A DNA stretch of 64,000 bases, taken from NCBI RefSeq assembly GCF_036322625.1, contig NZ_AP027266.1:995001-1059000 (forward strand), given 5' to 3'. This document shows, in pieces, positions 27,004-36,080 of this stretch (the first letter of the stretch is position 1; every line of letters begins with the position of its first letter). The position numbers and the translations under genes are program-made. The stretch is from Roseicyclus marinus. GTDB lineage: Bacteria > Pseudomonadota > Alphaproteobacteria > Rhodobacterales > Rhodobacteraceae. The notes under the pieces are model-generated. The model saw only the letters and a program-made list of their open reading frames with translations, had not been told where the DNA came from and did not search any database.

Positions 27004-27636
27004 TCAGGCGGGAAAGGCCCGCGTCATCAACTCGTAGGGGTGTTTCCAGCCCGGCGTGGCCGCGATGCGGTCGAGCCAGGCCGAGATCGCCGGGTAATCG
27101 GCCCGGTCGAAGGTGAAGGGTTCGTCGTAGAAGAGATATCCCGCGCAGGAGATGTCGGCGCAGGTCAGGCTGTCGCCCACCAACCAGTCGCGGGTGGCAA
27201 GCTCGCCCTCCAGCACCTGCAGCGCGGCCTTGAGCCGGCCGGCGAGGTAGGCGATCGCCTCGGGCGGGCGCTTGTCCTCGGGCAGGAAGTTCATCAGGAA
27301 GCGCAACGGGCCTGCCTGTCCCGAGACCTTCTGGTTGTCGAAGATCGTCCAGCGCAGGATCTCGCGCCGCGTGGTTTTCGAGCCGTCGCCGCAGAGCCTG
27401 CCCGTCTCGTCCATCACCCAATCCTGAATCACGCCCGACTGGGTCAGGACCAGGTCGCCCGCCTCGAGGACCGGCACCTCGCCCATCGGGTTGAGGGCGC
27501 GGAATTCGGGGCTGCGCGCCGCGCCGTTGAAGAAATCGACATGGCGCGGGGTCCAGTCGATCCCGGCAAGCGTCAGCGCAAGGGCTGCCTTGTAGGCATT
27601 GCCGGATTCGCCGAAGCAATGGAGCGTGATGGTCAT
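27004..27636 (-). CDS. glutathione S-transferase family protein
   Basis: A 210-residue protein with a thioredoxin-like N-terminal domain (MTITLHCFGESGNAYKAALA; GEVPVLEAGD with the cis-Pro; SGVIQDWV in place of the usual ES) and an all-helical C-terminal domain. The substrate is unknown. It opens the GST-thiolase-NTF2-fadJ run; a role in handling reactive acyl or enoyl intermediates is an inference from that position. Confidence 0.87.
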   Translation of the reverse strand: MTITLHCFGESGNAYKAALALTLAGIDWTPRHVDFFNGAARSPEFRALNPMGEVPVLEAGDLVLTQSGVIQDWVMDETGRLCGDGSKTTRREILRWTIFDNQKVSGQAGPLRFLMNFLPEDKRPPEAIAYLAGRLKAALQVLEGELATRDWLVGDSLTCADISCAGYLFYDEPFTFDRADYPAISAWLDRIAATPGWKHPYELMTRAFPA

Positions 27637-27677
27637 GATCGTCCTCCTGACGCCTGTCGCGTGGCGGCGGTGCGTCG

Positions 27678-27888
27678 TGCATATTTATGGAAAGATGAAG
27701 GCTCGTAACGTCCTGTTAAGGTTAATGCGCCAGACTGGACGGGCGGTACAGGCTGGCAAGCCGATGACCGTGAAAGGTGAAGGCGCCCCGGTCCGCCGTG
27801 CAGCGCCCCTCGGGACCGCGGATCCGTTGGGGAACACTCGCCGGAACGGGGCGCTGATCCCTGGGCTTCATCTTTCCAAAAATATGCA
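27678..27888. repeat. 211-bp gene-free stretch bounded by 23-bp inverted repeats
   Basis: The longest gene-free stretch in the window (27637-27937) contains a 23-bp sequence at 27678-27700 (TGCATATTT, then ATGGAAAGATGAAG) and its inverted copy at 27866-27888 with one mismatch. I recall similar GGAAAGATGAAG-type elements at operon ends in Rhodobacteraceae. The pair could be two terminator-like elements facing each other, or the ends of a small non-autonomous element; no clear target-site duplication flanks it. Short open frames inside have no coding look. Confidence 0.55.
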
Positions 27889-27937
27889 GGCCCGACGGTC
27901 CCGGTCGGCGCGATAGGATGGCGGAGGCCCCGGCCCC

Positions 27938-28150
27938 TCACGCCTTGCGCTCCTCAAGCTCGGAATTGAAGAGCCGCAGCCGCGCGGCGAGCTTTTCCTC
28001 GTGGATCACGCTGCCCCAGTTCTCGAAGAGAAAGGACAGGAATTCCCCCTCGTCGAGGCCGGCCTCACCGGACAGGGCGCGCAATTTGCGAAAGCCGTCC
28101 TCGCTCATGGCGATGTTGGGGCGGCGCGTGAGCCGCAGGCGTTTGGGCAT
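27938..28150 (-). CDS. small hypothetical protein
   Basis: A 70-residue, highly charged soluble protein (MPKRLRLTRRPNIAMSEDGF...) with a predicted helical centre and a Glu/Arg-rich end. The composition and the coding frame are convincing, but no family is recognised. It lies 61 bp downstream of the acyl-CoA dehydrogenase gene on the same strand. Confidence 0.6.
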   Translation of the reverse strand: MPKRLRLTRRPNIAMSEDGFRKLRALSGEAGLDEGEFLSFLFENWGSVIHEEKLAARLRLFNSELEERKA

Positions 28151-28211
28151 TCTTCCCCCTCCCTCGAGGATGTGGCGGGCCGCGCTCCTCCGATGCGGCC
28201 CGGACCCGAGC

Positions 28212-29987
28212 CTAGAAGTTCGCGGCGTCGAGCGCCATCACCGGTTCGGCGCCCGACTGGATGCGCGCCAGATGCGTCGCCGTCATCGGCAATTGGCGGG
28301 CCATGTAGAAGCGCGCGGTGGCCAGTTTCGTGCGGTGGAACTCGGGGTCATCCGTGCCTGCGGCCAGCGCCGCCTGTGCGGCCTCGGCCATGCGTGCCCA
28401 CATCAGGCCAAGGCAGACATGGCCGAAGAGATGCATGAAATCATAGCTGCCCGAGAGCGCGGCATTGGGGTTCTTCATGCCTTCTTGCATGAAATACATC
28501 GCGGCGGTCTGAAGATCCTTGGAGGCGCGTTTGAGCGGGTCGACGAATTCGGCCATGCCTTGCGTCTCGCCTGCGGTCTTGCAGAAGGTTTTGACCATCT
28601 CGAAGAAGGCCATCACATGCTTGCCGCCATCTTGCGCCAGCTTGCGGCCCACGAGGTCGAGCGCCTGCACGCCATTGGCGCCTTCGTAGATCATCGCGAT
28701 GCGGGCGTCGCGGGCGTATTGCGACATGCCCCATTCCTCGATGTAGCCATGCCCGCCATAGACCTGCTGGGCCTGGACGGTCATGTCGAAGCCCTTGTCG
28801 GTCAGGAAGCCCTTGATGACGGGCGTCATGAGCGAGATCAGGCCATCGGCCTCCGCATCGCCCGACCTGTGGGCCGCATCGATGAGCGTCGCCCCCCAGA
28901 GGAGGAAGGCGCGCCCCCCTTCGACGAAGCTTTTCTGCTCCATCAGGTTGCGGCGGATGTCGGGGTGGACGATCAGCGGATCGGCGGGGCTGTCGGGGTT
29001 TTTCGGGCCGGTGATGTCGCGGCCCTGCAGGCGGTCCCTGGCATAGGCCAGCGCGTTCTGGAAGGCGATCTCGGCCTGGGCCACGCCCTGCATGCCGACG
29101 CCGAGGCGGGCCTCGTTCATCATGGTGAACATGGCGCGCATGCCCTTGTGTTCCTCGCCCAGGAGGTAACCGGTCGCCCCGTCGTAGTTCATCACGCAGG
29201 TGGCATTGCCGTGGATGCCCATCTTTTCCTCGATCTTGCCGCAGGAGACGCCGTTGCGGGGGCCGAGGCTGCCATCCTCGTTCACGAGGAACTTGGGCAC
29301 GATGAAGAGCGAGACGCCCTTGATCCCCTCGGGGCCGCCGGGGATCTTTGCCAGCACGAGGTGGATGATGTTCTCGGCCATGTCGTGTTCGCCGGCCGAG
29401 ATGAAGATCTTTTGCCCCGTCACCTTGTAGCTGCCATCGGCCTGCGGTTCGGCCTTGGTCCGCATCAGGCCCAGGTCGGTGCCGCAATGGGGTTCGGTCA
29501 GGTTCATGGTGCCGGTCCAGTCGCAGGCGACCATCTTGTGCAGGTAGGTCGCTTTCTGCGCCTCTGTCCCGTGGGCGAGGATGGTGGAGGCCGCGCCATG
29601 GGTCAGGCCCTGGTACATGGTGAAGGCCTGGTTGGCGGCGGAGAAGAATTCGCCGACGGCGGTGCCCAGCACATAGGGCATGCCCTGGCCGCCGAAGTCC
29701 TCGGGCATGTCGATGCCGGGCCAGCCGTTGTCCTTCATCTGCTGGAAGGCATCCTTGAAGCCCGGGGGGGTGTAGACCACGCCATTCTCGAGCCGGCAGC
29801 CATGGGTGTCGCCCACCGGGTTCAGGGGGGCCAGAACCTCGGAGGCGATCTTGCCCGCTTCCTCGAGGATGGCGGCGGTGAAATCGCGGTCGAGATCGCC
29901 GTAGCCGGGCGTTTTGCCCTGCGAGAGTTTCAGCACGTCATGCAAGATGAACTGCATGTCCTTGGTGGGGGCGGTATAGCTCGGCAT
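28212..29987 (-). CDS. acyl-CoA dehydrogenase
   Basis: A 591-residue FAD enzyme for the first step of acyl-CoA oxidation, of the long type with an extra C-terminal domain. [18 protein letters not shown] and IYEGANGVQ contain the family signature and the catalytic Glu. DmdC, the methylmercaptopropionyl-CoA dehydrogenase of marine Roseobacters, belongs to this same long subfamily, so a DMSP-related substrate is possible but not shown. It starts 30 bp after the stop of a MerR regulator gene. Confidence 0.9.
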   Translation of the reverse strand: MPSYTAPTKDMQFILHDVLKLSQGKTPGYGDLDRDFTAAILEEAGKIASEVLAPLNPVGDTHGCRLENGVVYTPPGFKDAFQQMKDNGWPGIDMPEDFGGQGMPYVLGTAVGEFFSAANQAFTMYQGLTHGAASTILAHGTEAQKATYLHKMVACDWTGTMNLTEPHCGTDLGLMRTKAEPQADGSYKVTGQKIFISAGEHDMAENIIHLVLAKIPGGPEGIKGVSLFIVPKFLVNEDGSLGPRNGVSCGKIEEKMGIHGNATCVMNYDGATGYLLGEEHKGMRAMFTMMNEARLGVGMQGVAQAEIAFQNALAYARDRLQGRDITGPKNPDSPADPLIVHPDIRRNLMEQKSFVEGGRAFLLWGATLIDAAHRSGDAEADGLISLMTPVIKGFLTDKGFDMTVQAQQVYGGHGYIEEWGMSQYARDARIAMIYEGANGVQALDLVGRKLAQDGGKHVMAFFEMVKTFCKTAGETQGMAEFVDPLKRASKDLQTAAMYFMQEGMKNPNAALSGSYDFMHLFGHVCLGLMWARMAEAAQAALAAGTDDPEFHRTKLATARFYMARQLPMTATHLARIQSGAEPVMALDAANF

Positions 29988-30017
29988 GTCGTCAATCCTC
30001 CCGGTCTTGTCCCTGGC

Positions 30018-30419
30018 TCACTCGGCGGCGTCGCGCGCGCCCCCGAGGCTGGCCAGCATGTCCTCGACGAGGCCCATCTGGCTCTGAAGGTCGTTGATCG
30101 CCACGTCCAGTTCGGCGCGCTGGCGTTCCATGTCGGTCAGCCGCTCGCGCGCGATGGCGATGGTGCGCGACAGCTGCGTCGCCTGCTGGTCGCCCACGTA
30201 GTAGAGGTCGAGCAGCTGGCGGATTTCCTCGAGGCTGAAGCCGAAGCGCTTGCCGCGCAGGATCAGCGTGAGCCGGGCGCGGTCGCGTTTCGTGAACAGG
30301 CGCTTCTGCCCCTCGCGGATCGGGAAGAGCAGTTCCTTTTGCTCGTAGAAGCGCAGGGTGCGCGGCGTCACCTCGAAGGCGTCGCACATCTGGCGGATGG
30401 TCATCGTATCGGCGGTCAT
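30018..30419 (-). CDS. MerR family transcriptional regulator (fatty acid genes)
   Basis: A 133-residue MerR regulator: N-terminal winged helix (MTIRQMCDAFEVTPRTLRFY), then a long coiled-coil helix (about 75-120) for dimerisation. There is no Cys metal site, which fits MerR regulators of fatty or branched-chain acid degradation. I prefer the ATG at 30419 (AGGA site) to an ATG eight codons upstream. It immediately precedes the acyl-CoA dehydrogenase gene and has two palindromes upstream. It is paralogous to the regulator at 31667-32041. Confidence 0.88.
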   Translation of the reverse strand: MTADTMTIRQMCDAFEVTPRTLRFYEQKELLFPIREGQKRLFTKRDRARLTLILRGKRFGFSLEEIRQLLDLYYVGDQQATQLSRTIAIARERLTDMERQRAELDVAINDLQSQMGLVEDMLASLGGARDAAE

Positions 30420-30496
30420 GGTCCTGTCTTCCGTGTCGAACATGGGGTTTCTGCCGTCTGGATGTGCGAGTCGGGGATATCTTTACAAGACAGGAT

Positions 30497-30548
30497 GACG
30501 TTGACGTAAACGGAACGTCGCGTCACTTTGCAGGGTGACGAAACGTCA
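30497..30548. promoter_or_regulatory. two candidate MerR operators
   Basis: Upstream of the MerR-acyl-CoA dehydrogenase genes, GACGTT (30497-30502) and AACGTC (30514-30519) form a perfect inverted repeat enclosing TGACGTAAACG-like sequence, and TGACG-AAA-CGTCA lies at 30536-30548. MerR-type regulators of acyl-CoA catabolism in proteobacteria bind sites built from TTGACGT/ACGTCAA-like arms. Binding is inferred from this resemblance and from position. Confidence 0.5.
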
Positions 30549-30604
30549 GGAAAGATTACGCAGGGGAAGGCGCAATTTTGTGAGGGGCTTTCGGTGCTTT
30601 CCGC

Positions 30605-31651
30605 TCAATCCAGCCTGTCGAGATAGGCATCGGGCGGGCCGAAAGTCTTGATGACGCCTGCGCCCGTGCCGGTCTCGACGGATTCCTCCGGCAGTCGGTG
30701 AAGGCGATAGTCGATCCCCAGTCGGGTGCAGATCGTATCTTGATTGGCGTTTATGGCGTGACCCGCCAACCTCGGGTCGCGGGCGAAGACATCGAGGCGC
30801 AGACGCCTTGGTTTGCGCAACAAGATCAGGCTGTGGAGAGCCGATCCCTGTTCTCCCGCGATCCGTTCCGCGCGCGCCAGCGCCGCCATCTGGTCGCGGA
30901 TCGTCAGGGTTTCGGGGCGCACCACGTCCCACCCGCATTGTCACAACCGCGCCTCGAGCGCGGTCCGTCCCGCGTTTTCCACCTTTTCCACGCCTGCGCG
31001 CGACAGCCAGAGTTTCCGGTTCGGTTCCGGTCTGTGGCTGACCTTTCCCAGAAACCTGCGGTGGTGGGCGCCAAATCGATACTGGATCTCGTATCCCGGG
31101 GCTGGAACGATCAGTTCATCCACGGTCACGGGCGCGGTGACCAAAAGGATCGGATTGGTCACGCCCAAGAGGTCGAGAATATCGCGCATCCATGGCTGAA
31201 GGATCGCGTGGTCGGTGCCTTGTCCAACGCTCCAGAGGATCGGACGGTCTGGAAAACGATCAGCCGCCCATAGCCGGGCGAGGCTTTCGAGCAGGAAATG
31301 TCCGAAGGCGGGGAACAGGGGGCCTGCGTAGAGGGCGGAGGCAATTCGGGGCGTCTGTGTCGCGATCTCGTCATGAGCCTGTCCGAGACGGTGCCTGTGT
31401 CGCGGGTGATAGCGGCGGAAAAGGGCTGTTTCAGGATCGAAGCGCCCGTCCTTTCCGCAGCTTCCCATACGCAGCTTGTTGGATCCCTCCCAGCGATGCG
31501 GAAAGACGGTGCGATCGGGCAGATACCAAAGCCTGGGGCGGGGTCCAAATCGTTGCAGCCGCCATTTCATCAGGTCTGTCCGCAGGTCGGACAGGACGGC
31601 GCGTTGCCCAGGCAGCATTGCAAAAAGCCTCACTCGATACTCGGGGGGCAA
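30605..31651 (-). pseudogene. glycosyltransferase family 61-like gene with in-frame TGA
   Basis: Two ORFs in the same frame, 30941-31651 and the stretch down to 30605, are separated by one TGA (30941-30943). The first has GPLFPAFGHFLLESLARLWA, the second VVRPETLTIRDQMAALARAE and IAGEQGSALHS; together they match the order of motifs in GT61/DUF563 glycosyltransferases. Reading through the stop gives the continuous EARL-x-QCGWDVVRPE. A CGA-to-TGA change would explain it. The start is uncertain: TTG at 31651, or an ATG at 31618 or 31570. Probably a recent nonsense pseudogene or a sequence error. Confidence 0.78.
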
Positions 31652-31666
31652 TCCCCCGCACTTGCC

Positions 31667-32041
31667 TCAGCTCCAGGACGCCTCGGTCCTGTCGCGCACG
31701 CTTTGCAGCTCTTCGATGATCTCGTCCAGTTCGGCCCGCCGCTGGCGCAGTTCGGCCAATTGCCGGTCGGCCAGCGCCAGCCAGGCCTTGCGTTGCGCGC
31801 CGCCCTGCGGGTCCGCGTCATACATCTCGAGCCATTGGCGGATTTCTTCGAGCGCGAAACCCCAGCGCCGCCCACGCAGGATCAGCGTCATGCGCGCCAC
31901 CTCGCGCGGGCCGTAGAACCGCGCCCGTCCCTCGCGTTCGGGAAAGAGCAGTTCGATGTATTCGTAATGCCGGAGCGTGCGCGGCGTCACGTCGAAGCGT
32001 GCGCACATCTCCTTGAAGCTGAGCCGCGTTTCCTTGCCCAT
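31667..32041 (-). CDS. MerR family transcriptional regulator, second paralogue
   Basis: A 124-residue MerR protein closely similar in layout to the one at 30018-30419: FKEMCARFDVTPRTLRHYEY winged helix, RRWGFALEEIRQWLEMY, then a coiled coil (about 85-120). No metal-binding Cys. It is divergent from two thioesterase genes (149 bp apart), which are its most likely targets, and upstream of the broken glycosyltransferase gene. Confidence 0.87.
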   Translation of the reverse strand: MGKETRLSFKEMCARFDVTPRTLRHYEYIELLFPEREGRARFYGPREVARMTLILRGRRWGFALEEIRQWLEMYDADPQGGAQRKAWLALADRQLAELRQRRAELDEIIEELQSVRDRTEASWS

Positions 32042-32190
32042 CTTCGCGTCCCCCCGATCCGATCGTTACCTTCAGGCGCGGGATAGCATAGGGCGGGCGG
32101 GCGCGCCTGCAAAGCCAAGCCGTGGCGGGGCTTGCGCCCGACGCGGGCTCAAGGGAAGACTGTCGGCATCGGCAGGGAGCGGGCGGCGCG

Positions 32191-32682
32191 ATGACGGGCG
32201 AGACGGGCAGCGGGGACGACAGGATCGGGGAGGCCGGGTCGGTCATCGCGCAAAAGGCGCGGATCGCGCGCCAGTTCATCGCAGCGATCCCGTTCTCGGG
32301 CGCGCTCGACATGCGGCTGGAGGAGATCGGGGACGGGATCGCCACGATCTCGATGCCCTGGTCGGAGGCCCTGGTGGGCGATCCCAAGACCGGGGTGATC
32401 CATGGCGGCGCGGTTTCGGCGCTGATGGACACCTGCGGGGGCGCGGCGGTCATGTGCCATCCCGAGGCGCTGGCAGGCACCGCGACCATCGATCTGAGGA
32501 TCGACTACATGCGCGCGGCGACGCCCGGTCAGCGCATCACGGCGCGGGCCGAATGCTACCACGTCACCCGCTCGGTCGCCTTTGTCCGGGCCGAGGCCTG
32601 GGACGAGGACCGCACGCGCCCGGTCGCGGCGGCCACCGGGGCCTTTACCGTCGAGCGCCCCGCACCGGAGGCCAAGCCATGA
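32191..32682 (+). CDS. PaaI-like hotdog thioesterase
   Basis: A 163-residue hotdog-fold acyl-CoA thioesterase: GVIHGGAVSALMDTCGGAA is the family active-site segment. It should hydrolyse an aromatic or short acyl-CoA. The ATG at 32191 is chosen; an upstream GTG in frame at 32122 would add residues unlike the family. Its stop overlaps the start of a second thioesterase (ATGA), so the two are translationally coupled and may form a heteromer. Confidence 0.85.
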   Translation: MTGETGSGDDRIGEAGSVIAQKARIARQFIAAIPFSGALDMRLEEIGDGIATISMPWSEALVGDPKTGVIHGGAVSALMDTCGGAAVMCHPEALAGTATIDLRIDYMRAATPGQRITARAECYHVTRSVAFVRAEAWDEDRTRPVAAATGAFTVERPAPEAKP

Positions 32683-33188
32683 GCCGGGGCAAGCCCGAAC
32701 CTGTCGAGCGGATCAAGCAGCGCCGTGACCGCGCGCTGGCCGTTCTGGTCGAGGCCGTGCCCTATATCGGGTTTCTGGGCGTCAGTTTCGACCGGCGCGG
32801 CGACGAATTGACCGGGGTCTTGAGCTATGACCCGAAGCTGATCGGCAACCCGCTTTTGCCCGCGCTGCACGGGGGGGCGATCGCGTCTTTCCTCGAGGTG
32901 ACGGCGATCATGGAATTGTCCTTCACGCTGTTGTGGGACGATGTGGAAAGCGGGCGCATCGCCGCCGAGAGCCTGAGCCCCGCCACCTTGCCGCGCCTGC
33001 CCAAGACCATCGATTTCACGGTGGATTACCTGCGCTCGGGCCTGCCGCGCGATGCCTATGCGCGGGCGCGGGTGAACCGGCAGGGTCGGCGCTATGCCAG
33101 CGTCCATGTCGAGGCCTGGCAGGACAATCGCCAGCGGCTTTTCGCGCAGGCGACGGGGCATTTCCTGATGCCGCCCCGCGATGGCTGA
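32679..33188 (+). CDS. second PaaI-like hotdog thioesterase
   Basis: A 169-residue hotdog protein with LLPALHGGAIASFLEVTAI at the active-site position. Compared with its neighbour, the Asp of the HGG-x-D pattern is replaced by Glu (FLEV). It overlaps the first thioesterase gene by four bases and the MATE gene by eight, so the three form one operon. A heterodimer of two related subunits is possible. Confidence 0.85.
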   Translation: MSRGKPEPVERIKQRRDRALAVLVEAVPYIGFLGVSFDRRGDELTGVLSYDPKLIGNPLLPALHGGAIASFLEVTAIMELSFTLLWDDVESGRIAAESLSPATLPRLPKTIDFTVDYLRSGLPRDAYARARVNRQGRRYASVHVEAWQDNRQRLFAQATGHFLMPPRDG

Positions 33189-34683
33189 GACCCTCCGCCT
33201 GAGCCATCGCCGGGTCCTGCGGATCGCGCTGCCGGTCGTGATCTCGAATGCCACGATCCCGCTTCTGGGGGTGGTCGATACGGCGGTGGTGGGCCAGTTG
33301 GGCGATCCGGCGCCCATCGGGGCGGTTGGGCTGGGGGCGGTGATCCTGACCTCGATCTACTGGGCCTTTGGGTTCCTGCGGATGGGCACGGTGGGATTGG
33401 CCGCGCAGGCCATCGGGGCAGACGACAGGGCGGAGGTGGCAGCGCTTCTGACGCGGGTCTTGATGATCGGGGCGGCGGCGGGGCTTGCGCTTGTCGTGCT
33501 GCGCGCGCCGATCTTTGGCCTTGCCCTGTGGCTGTCGCCCGCAAGCGAGGAGGTCGAAAGCCTGGTGCGGGCCTATCTGCAGGTGCGCATCTGGTCGGCC
33601 CCTGCCGCCATCGCGATCTATGGGATCACCGGCTGGCTGATCGCGCAGGAGCGCACGGGCGCGGTTCTGGCGCTGCAATTGTGGCAAAACGGGCTCAACA
33701 TCGCGCTGTCGATCTGGTTCGTGATGGGGCTGGAGATGGGGGTGGAGGGTGTGGCGCTCGGCACCTTCATCGCGGAATGGAGCGGGCTGTGCCTGGGCCT
33801 GTGGCTCTGCCGTGGCGCTTTCGCGGTCCCGGCCTGGCGCGATTGGCTGCGGGTCTTTGACCGGGTGGCGCTGTGGCGGATGGCTTCGGTCAATACCGAC
33901 ATCCTGATCCGGTCGGTTCTGTTGCTTTTGGGGTTTTCCTCCTTCCTGTTCCTGGGATCGGATTTCGGCGATGCGACGCTGGCGGCCAACCAGGTGCTGA
34001 TCCAGTTCGTCTATGTGACAAGCTACGGGATGGACGGTTTCGCCTTTGCCGCCGAGGCGCTGGTGGGGCGTGCGATGGGCGCGCGGGACCGGGTCGCCTT
34101 GCGACGGGCGGCGGTGCTGACGAGCATCTGGGGCCTGGCCGTCTGTGGCGGGATGGCGGTGATCTTGTGGGGCTTTGGCGGTGTCTTCATCGACCTGATG
34201 ACCACGGCCGAGGGGGTGCGCAGCGAGGCGCGCACCTATCTGCCCTGGATCGTCGCGGCGGTTCTGGGCGGCTGGGCCTCGTGGATGCTGGACGGGATCT
34301 TCATCGGGGCGACCCGGACCCGCGACATGCGCAACATGATGGCGGTCAGTTTCGCGGGCTATGCCCTGTTGGTGGCCCTGTTGATGCCGGGGATGGGCAA
34401 TCACGGGCTTTGGGCGGCGCTGGTGGGGTTTTTCGTGTTGCGCGGTGTCACGCTGGGGGGCGCTACCCGGCGCTGGAGCGGGCGGCGGGGTAGGGAGGGG
34501 GGCTCTGCCCCCATCGCCTTTGGCGATTCCCCCGGGATATTTTCGAAACAGAGAAGCGGGGAGCCTCAGGTCCAGTCGCCGGTTCCCGTGCCTGTGATCT
34601 CAGAGAGGTTGGAGATGCCTTGGGCCTGGGCGCGGGCGTCGAGATCGCGGGCGATGCGGGCGGCAAGCGTCAGGCCGCCATAG
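33181..34683 (+). CDS. MATE family efflux transporter, C-terminus frameshifted
   Basis: A 12-helix MATE antiporter ([21 protein letters not shown] at the start is the first helix) that exports drugs or metabolites using Na+ or H+. After LRGVTLGG the frame reads [10 protein letters not shown] and runs on through a terminator and antisense to pyrD to 34683, giving 500 residues. With one extra G in the six-G run at 34455-34460 the protein would end naturally as [11 protein letters not shown] at 34491-34493, about 437 residues, the usual length. A one-base deletion or homopolymer sequencing error is likely; the transmembrane part is intact. Confidence 0.88.
   Translation: MAETLRLSHRRVLRIALPVVISNATIPLLGVVDTAVVGQLGDPAPIGAVGLGAVILTSIYWAFGFLRMGTVGLAAQAIGADDRAEVAALLTRVLMIGAAAGLALVVLRAPIFGLALWLSPASEEVESLVRAYLQVRIWSAPAAIAIYGITGWLIAQERTGAVLALQLWQNGLNIALSIWFVMGLEMGVEGVALGTFIAEWSGLCLGLWLCRGAFAVPAWRDWLRVFDRVALWRMASVNTDILIRSVLLLLGFSSFLFLGSDFGDATLAANQVLIQFVYVTSYGMDGFAFAAEALVGRAMGARDRVALRRAAVLTSIWGLAVCGGMAVILWGFGGVFIDLMTTAEGVRSEARTYLPWIVAAVLGGWASWMLDGIFIGATRTRDMRNMMAVSFAGYALLVALLMPGMGNHGLWAALVGFFVLRGVTLGGATRRWSGRRGREGGSAPIAFGDSPGIFSKQRSGEPQVQSPVPVPVISERLEMPWAWARASRSRAMRAASVRPP
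34498..34543. terminator. double hairpin with CCCGGGATATTTT tail
   Basis: GGGGGC-TCT-GCCCCC (34498-34512) and ATCGCC-TTT-GGCGAT (34513-34527) are two perfect hairpins followed by TCCCCCGGGATATTTT. It lies just after the expected natural stop of the MATE gene and before the convergent pyrD end. The form matches a frequent Rhodobacteraceae intergenic element that I know from memory. Confidence 0.7.
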
Positions 34684-35618
34684 ACGAGCGCGGTATAGAG
34701 TTGCACCGCCGTCGCGCCCGCGCGCAGTTTTTCCCAGGCCTGATCGGCATTCGACACGCCGCCGACCCCGATGAGCGGCAGGGTGCCGCCCGTCAGCCTG
34801 GAGAGCTGCGCGAGAATGCGGGTCGATTTCTCGAAGAGCGGCTGGCCGGACAGCCCGCCCGTCTCGGCCCGGTGGCGGCTGGAAAGACCGTCGCGCGACA
34901 GCGTCGTGTTGGTGGCGATGATGCCCGCAAGGCGCTGGGCTTGCGCCACTTCGGCGATCTCGGCCAGGTCGTCGGGGCTGAGGTCGGGGGCGATCTTGAG
35001 GAAGATCGGGATCGGCCGGGCCAATGCGGCGCGCGCGTCCATCACGCCCGCAAGCAGCGTTTCGAGCGCGGCCCGCCCCTGCAGGTCGCGCAGCCGTTCG
35101 GTATTGGGGGAGGAGACATTGACGGTGGCGAAATCCACATGCGCGCCGCAGCGCGCCAGCACCCGCGCGAAATCGCCCGCGCGGTCGGCGCTGTCCTTGT
35201 TCGCGCCGAGGTTCAGGCCCACGGGCACGGCGCGGGGGGATGTGGCGAGCCGGGTGGCGATCGCCTCCATCCCTTCGTTGTTGAAGCCGAAGCGGTTGAT
35301 CGCGGCCCGATCCTCGGTCAGGCGGAACAGCCGGGGCTTGGCATTGCCGGGCTGGGGCACGGGCGTGGCCGCGCCCACCTCGATGAAGCCGAAGCCTGCG
35401 CGGGTGAGGGGGGAAACGGCCTCGGCATTCTTGTCGAAGCCTGCGGCAAGGCCCACGGGGTTGGGCAGGACCATCCCGGCCAGATGGGTTTCGAGCCGGG
35501 GCGAGGTGACGGGGCCCGGGGCGGGCAGGAGGCCGGTTCTCAGCGCCGAAATCGCCAGCGCATGGGCGCGCTCGGGGTCCATCCGCTGCATCACCGACAG
35601 GCCGAAGCGTTCCCACAT
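34566..35618 (-). CDS. pyrD: dihydroorotate dehydrogenase (quinone), class 2
   Basis: A 350-residue FMN enzyme of pyrimidine synthesis that passes electrons to quinone at the inner membrane. [14 protein letters not shown] carries the catalytic Ser of class 2 enzymes; [19 protein letters not shown] and [10 protein letters not shown] bind FMN phosphate. The ATG at 35618 gives the usual start; an ATG at 35645 (with AGGGCGG) is an alternative that would overlap the DUF952 gene more. It follows the DUF952 gene directly. Confidence 0.95.
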   Translation of the reverse strand: MWERFGLSVMQRMDPERAHALAISALRTGLLPAPGPVTSPRLETHLAGMVLPNPVGLAAGFDKNAEAVSPLTRAGFGFIEVGAATPVPQPGNAKPRLFRLTEDRAAINRFGFNNEGMEAIATRLATSPRAVPVGLNLGANKDSADRAGDFARVLARCGAHVDFATVNVSSPNTERLRDLQGRAALETLLAGVMDARAALARPIPIFLKIAPDLSPDDLAEIAEVAQAQRLAGIIATNTTLSRDGLSSRHRAETGGLSGQPLFEKSTRILAQLSRLTGGTLPLIGVGGVSNADQAWEKLRAGATAVQLYTALVYGGLTLAARIARDLDARAQAQGISNLSEITGTGTGDWT

Positions 35619-35622
35619 GGTC

Positions 35623-35958
35623 TCAGAGATCCGCCGGAAAGACATGGGTGCCGCCCTGAAGCGGCAGGGGCGCGTGCCAGAGCACGTCGGCGCGGCGCAA
35701 GGGCCCGTAGAGATGCGGGAAGAGCGCCCCCCCGCGCGAGGGTTCCCAGACAAGCGCCGTGCCGAGGCTACCCGCCTCGAAGGCGGCGAGGATCAGCCCG
35801 TCCTGCCCCGCGAAATGGCGCGCGGCGGTCTCGGCCACCTGTTCGGCGGTCGAGAAATGGATGAAGCCGTCGGCGATGTCGACGGGTGCGCCCGCGGTTT
35901 CGCCCCGGGCGTCGAGATCGGCCCATTCGGCCTGGCGGAGGATCTTGTAGATGCGCAT
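35623..35958 (-). CDS. DUF952 family protein
   Basis: A 111-residue protein; [22 protein letters not shown] and FPHLYGPL are hallmarks of DUF952, a small widespread family of unknown function often encoded beside pyrD in alphaproteobacteria. The ATG at 35958 is chosen over an upstream frame opening. Its stop lies four bases before the pyrD ATG, indicating one operon. Confidence 0.87.
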   Translation of the reverse strand: MRIYKILRQAEWADLDARGETAGAPVDIADGFIHFSTAEQVAETAARHFAGQDGLILAAFEAGSLGTALVWEPSRGGALFPHLYGPLRRADVLWHAPLPLQGGTHVFPADL

Positions 35959-36080
35959 GAGCGATCCCTTGGCCCGGCGGTGACCTGCCGTCAAGTGTTA
36001 CGCAAGCGTCACCGTTCCGCTTTACTTGCGCCGCAGGGGCGGTCAGTCTGATCGGGTCCAACACATACGGGAGAGCAACG

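Noticed and set aside
27918-30509. Plus-strand open frame of about 863 codons opposite the acyl-CoA dehydrogenase and MerR genes
   Set aside because: Antisense shadow; the minus-strand genes have all family signatures.
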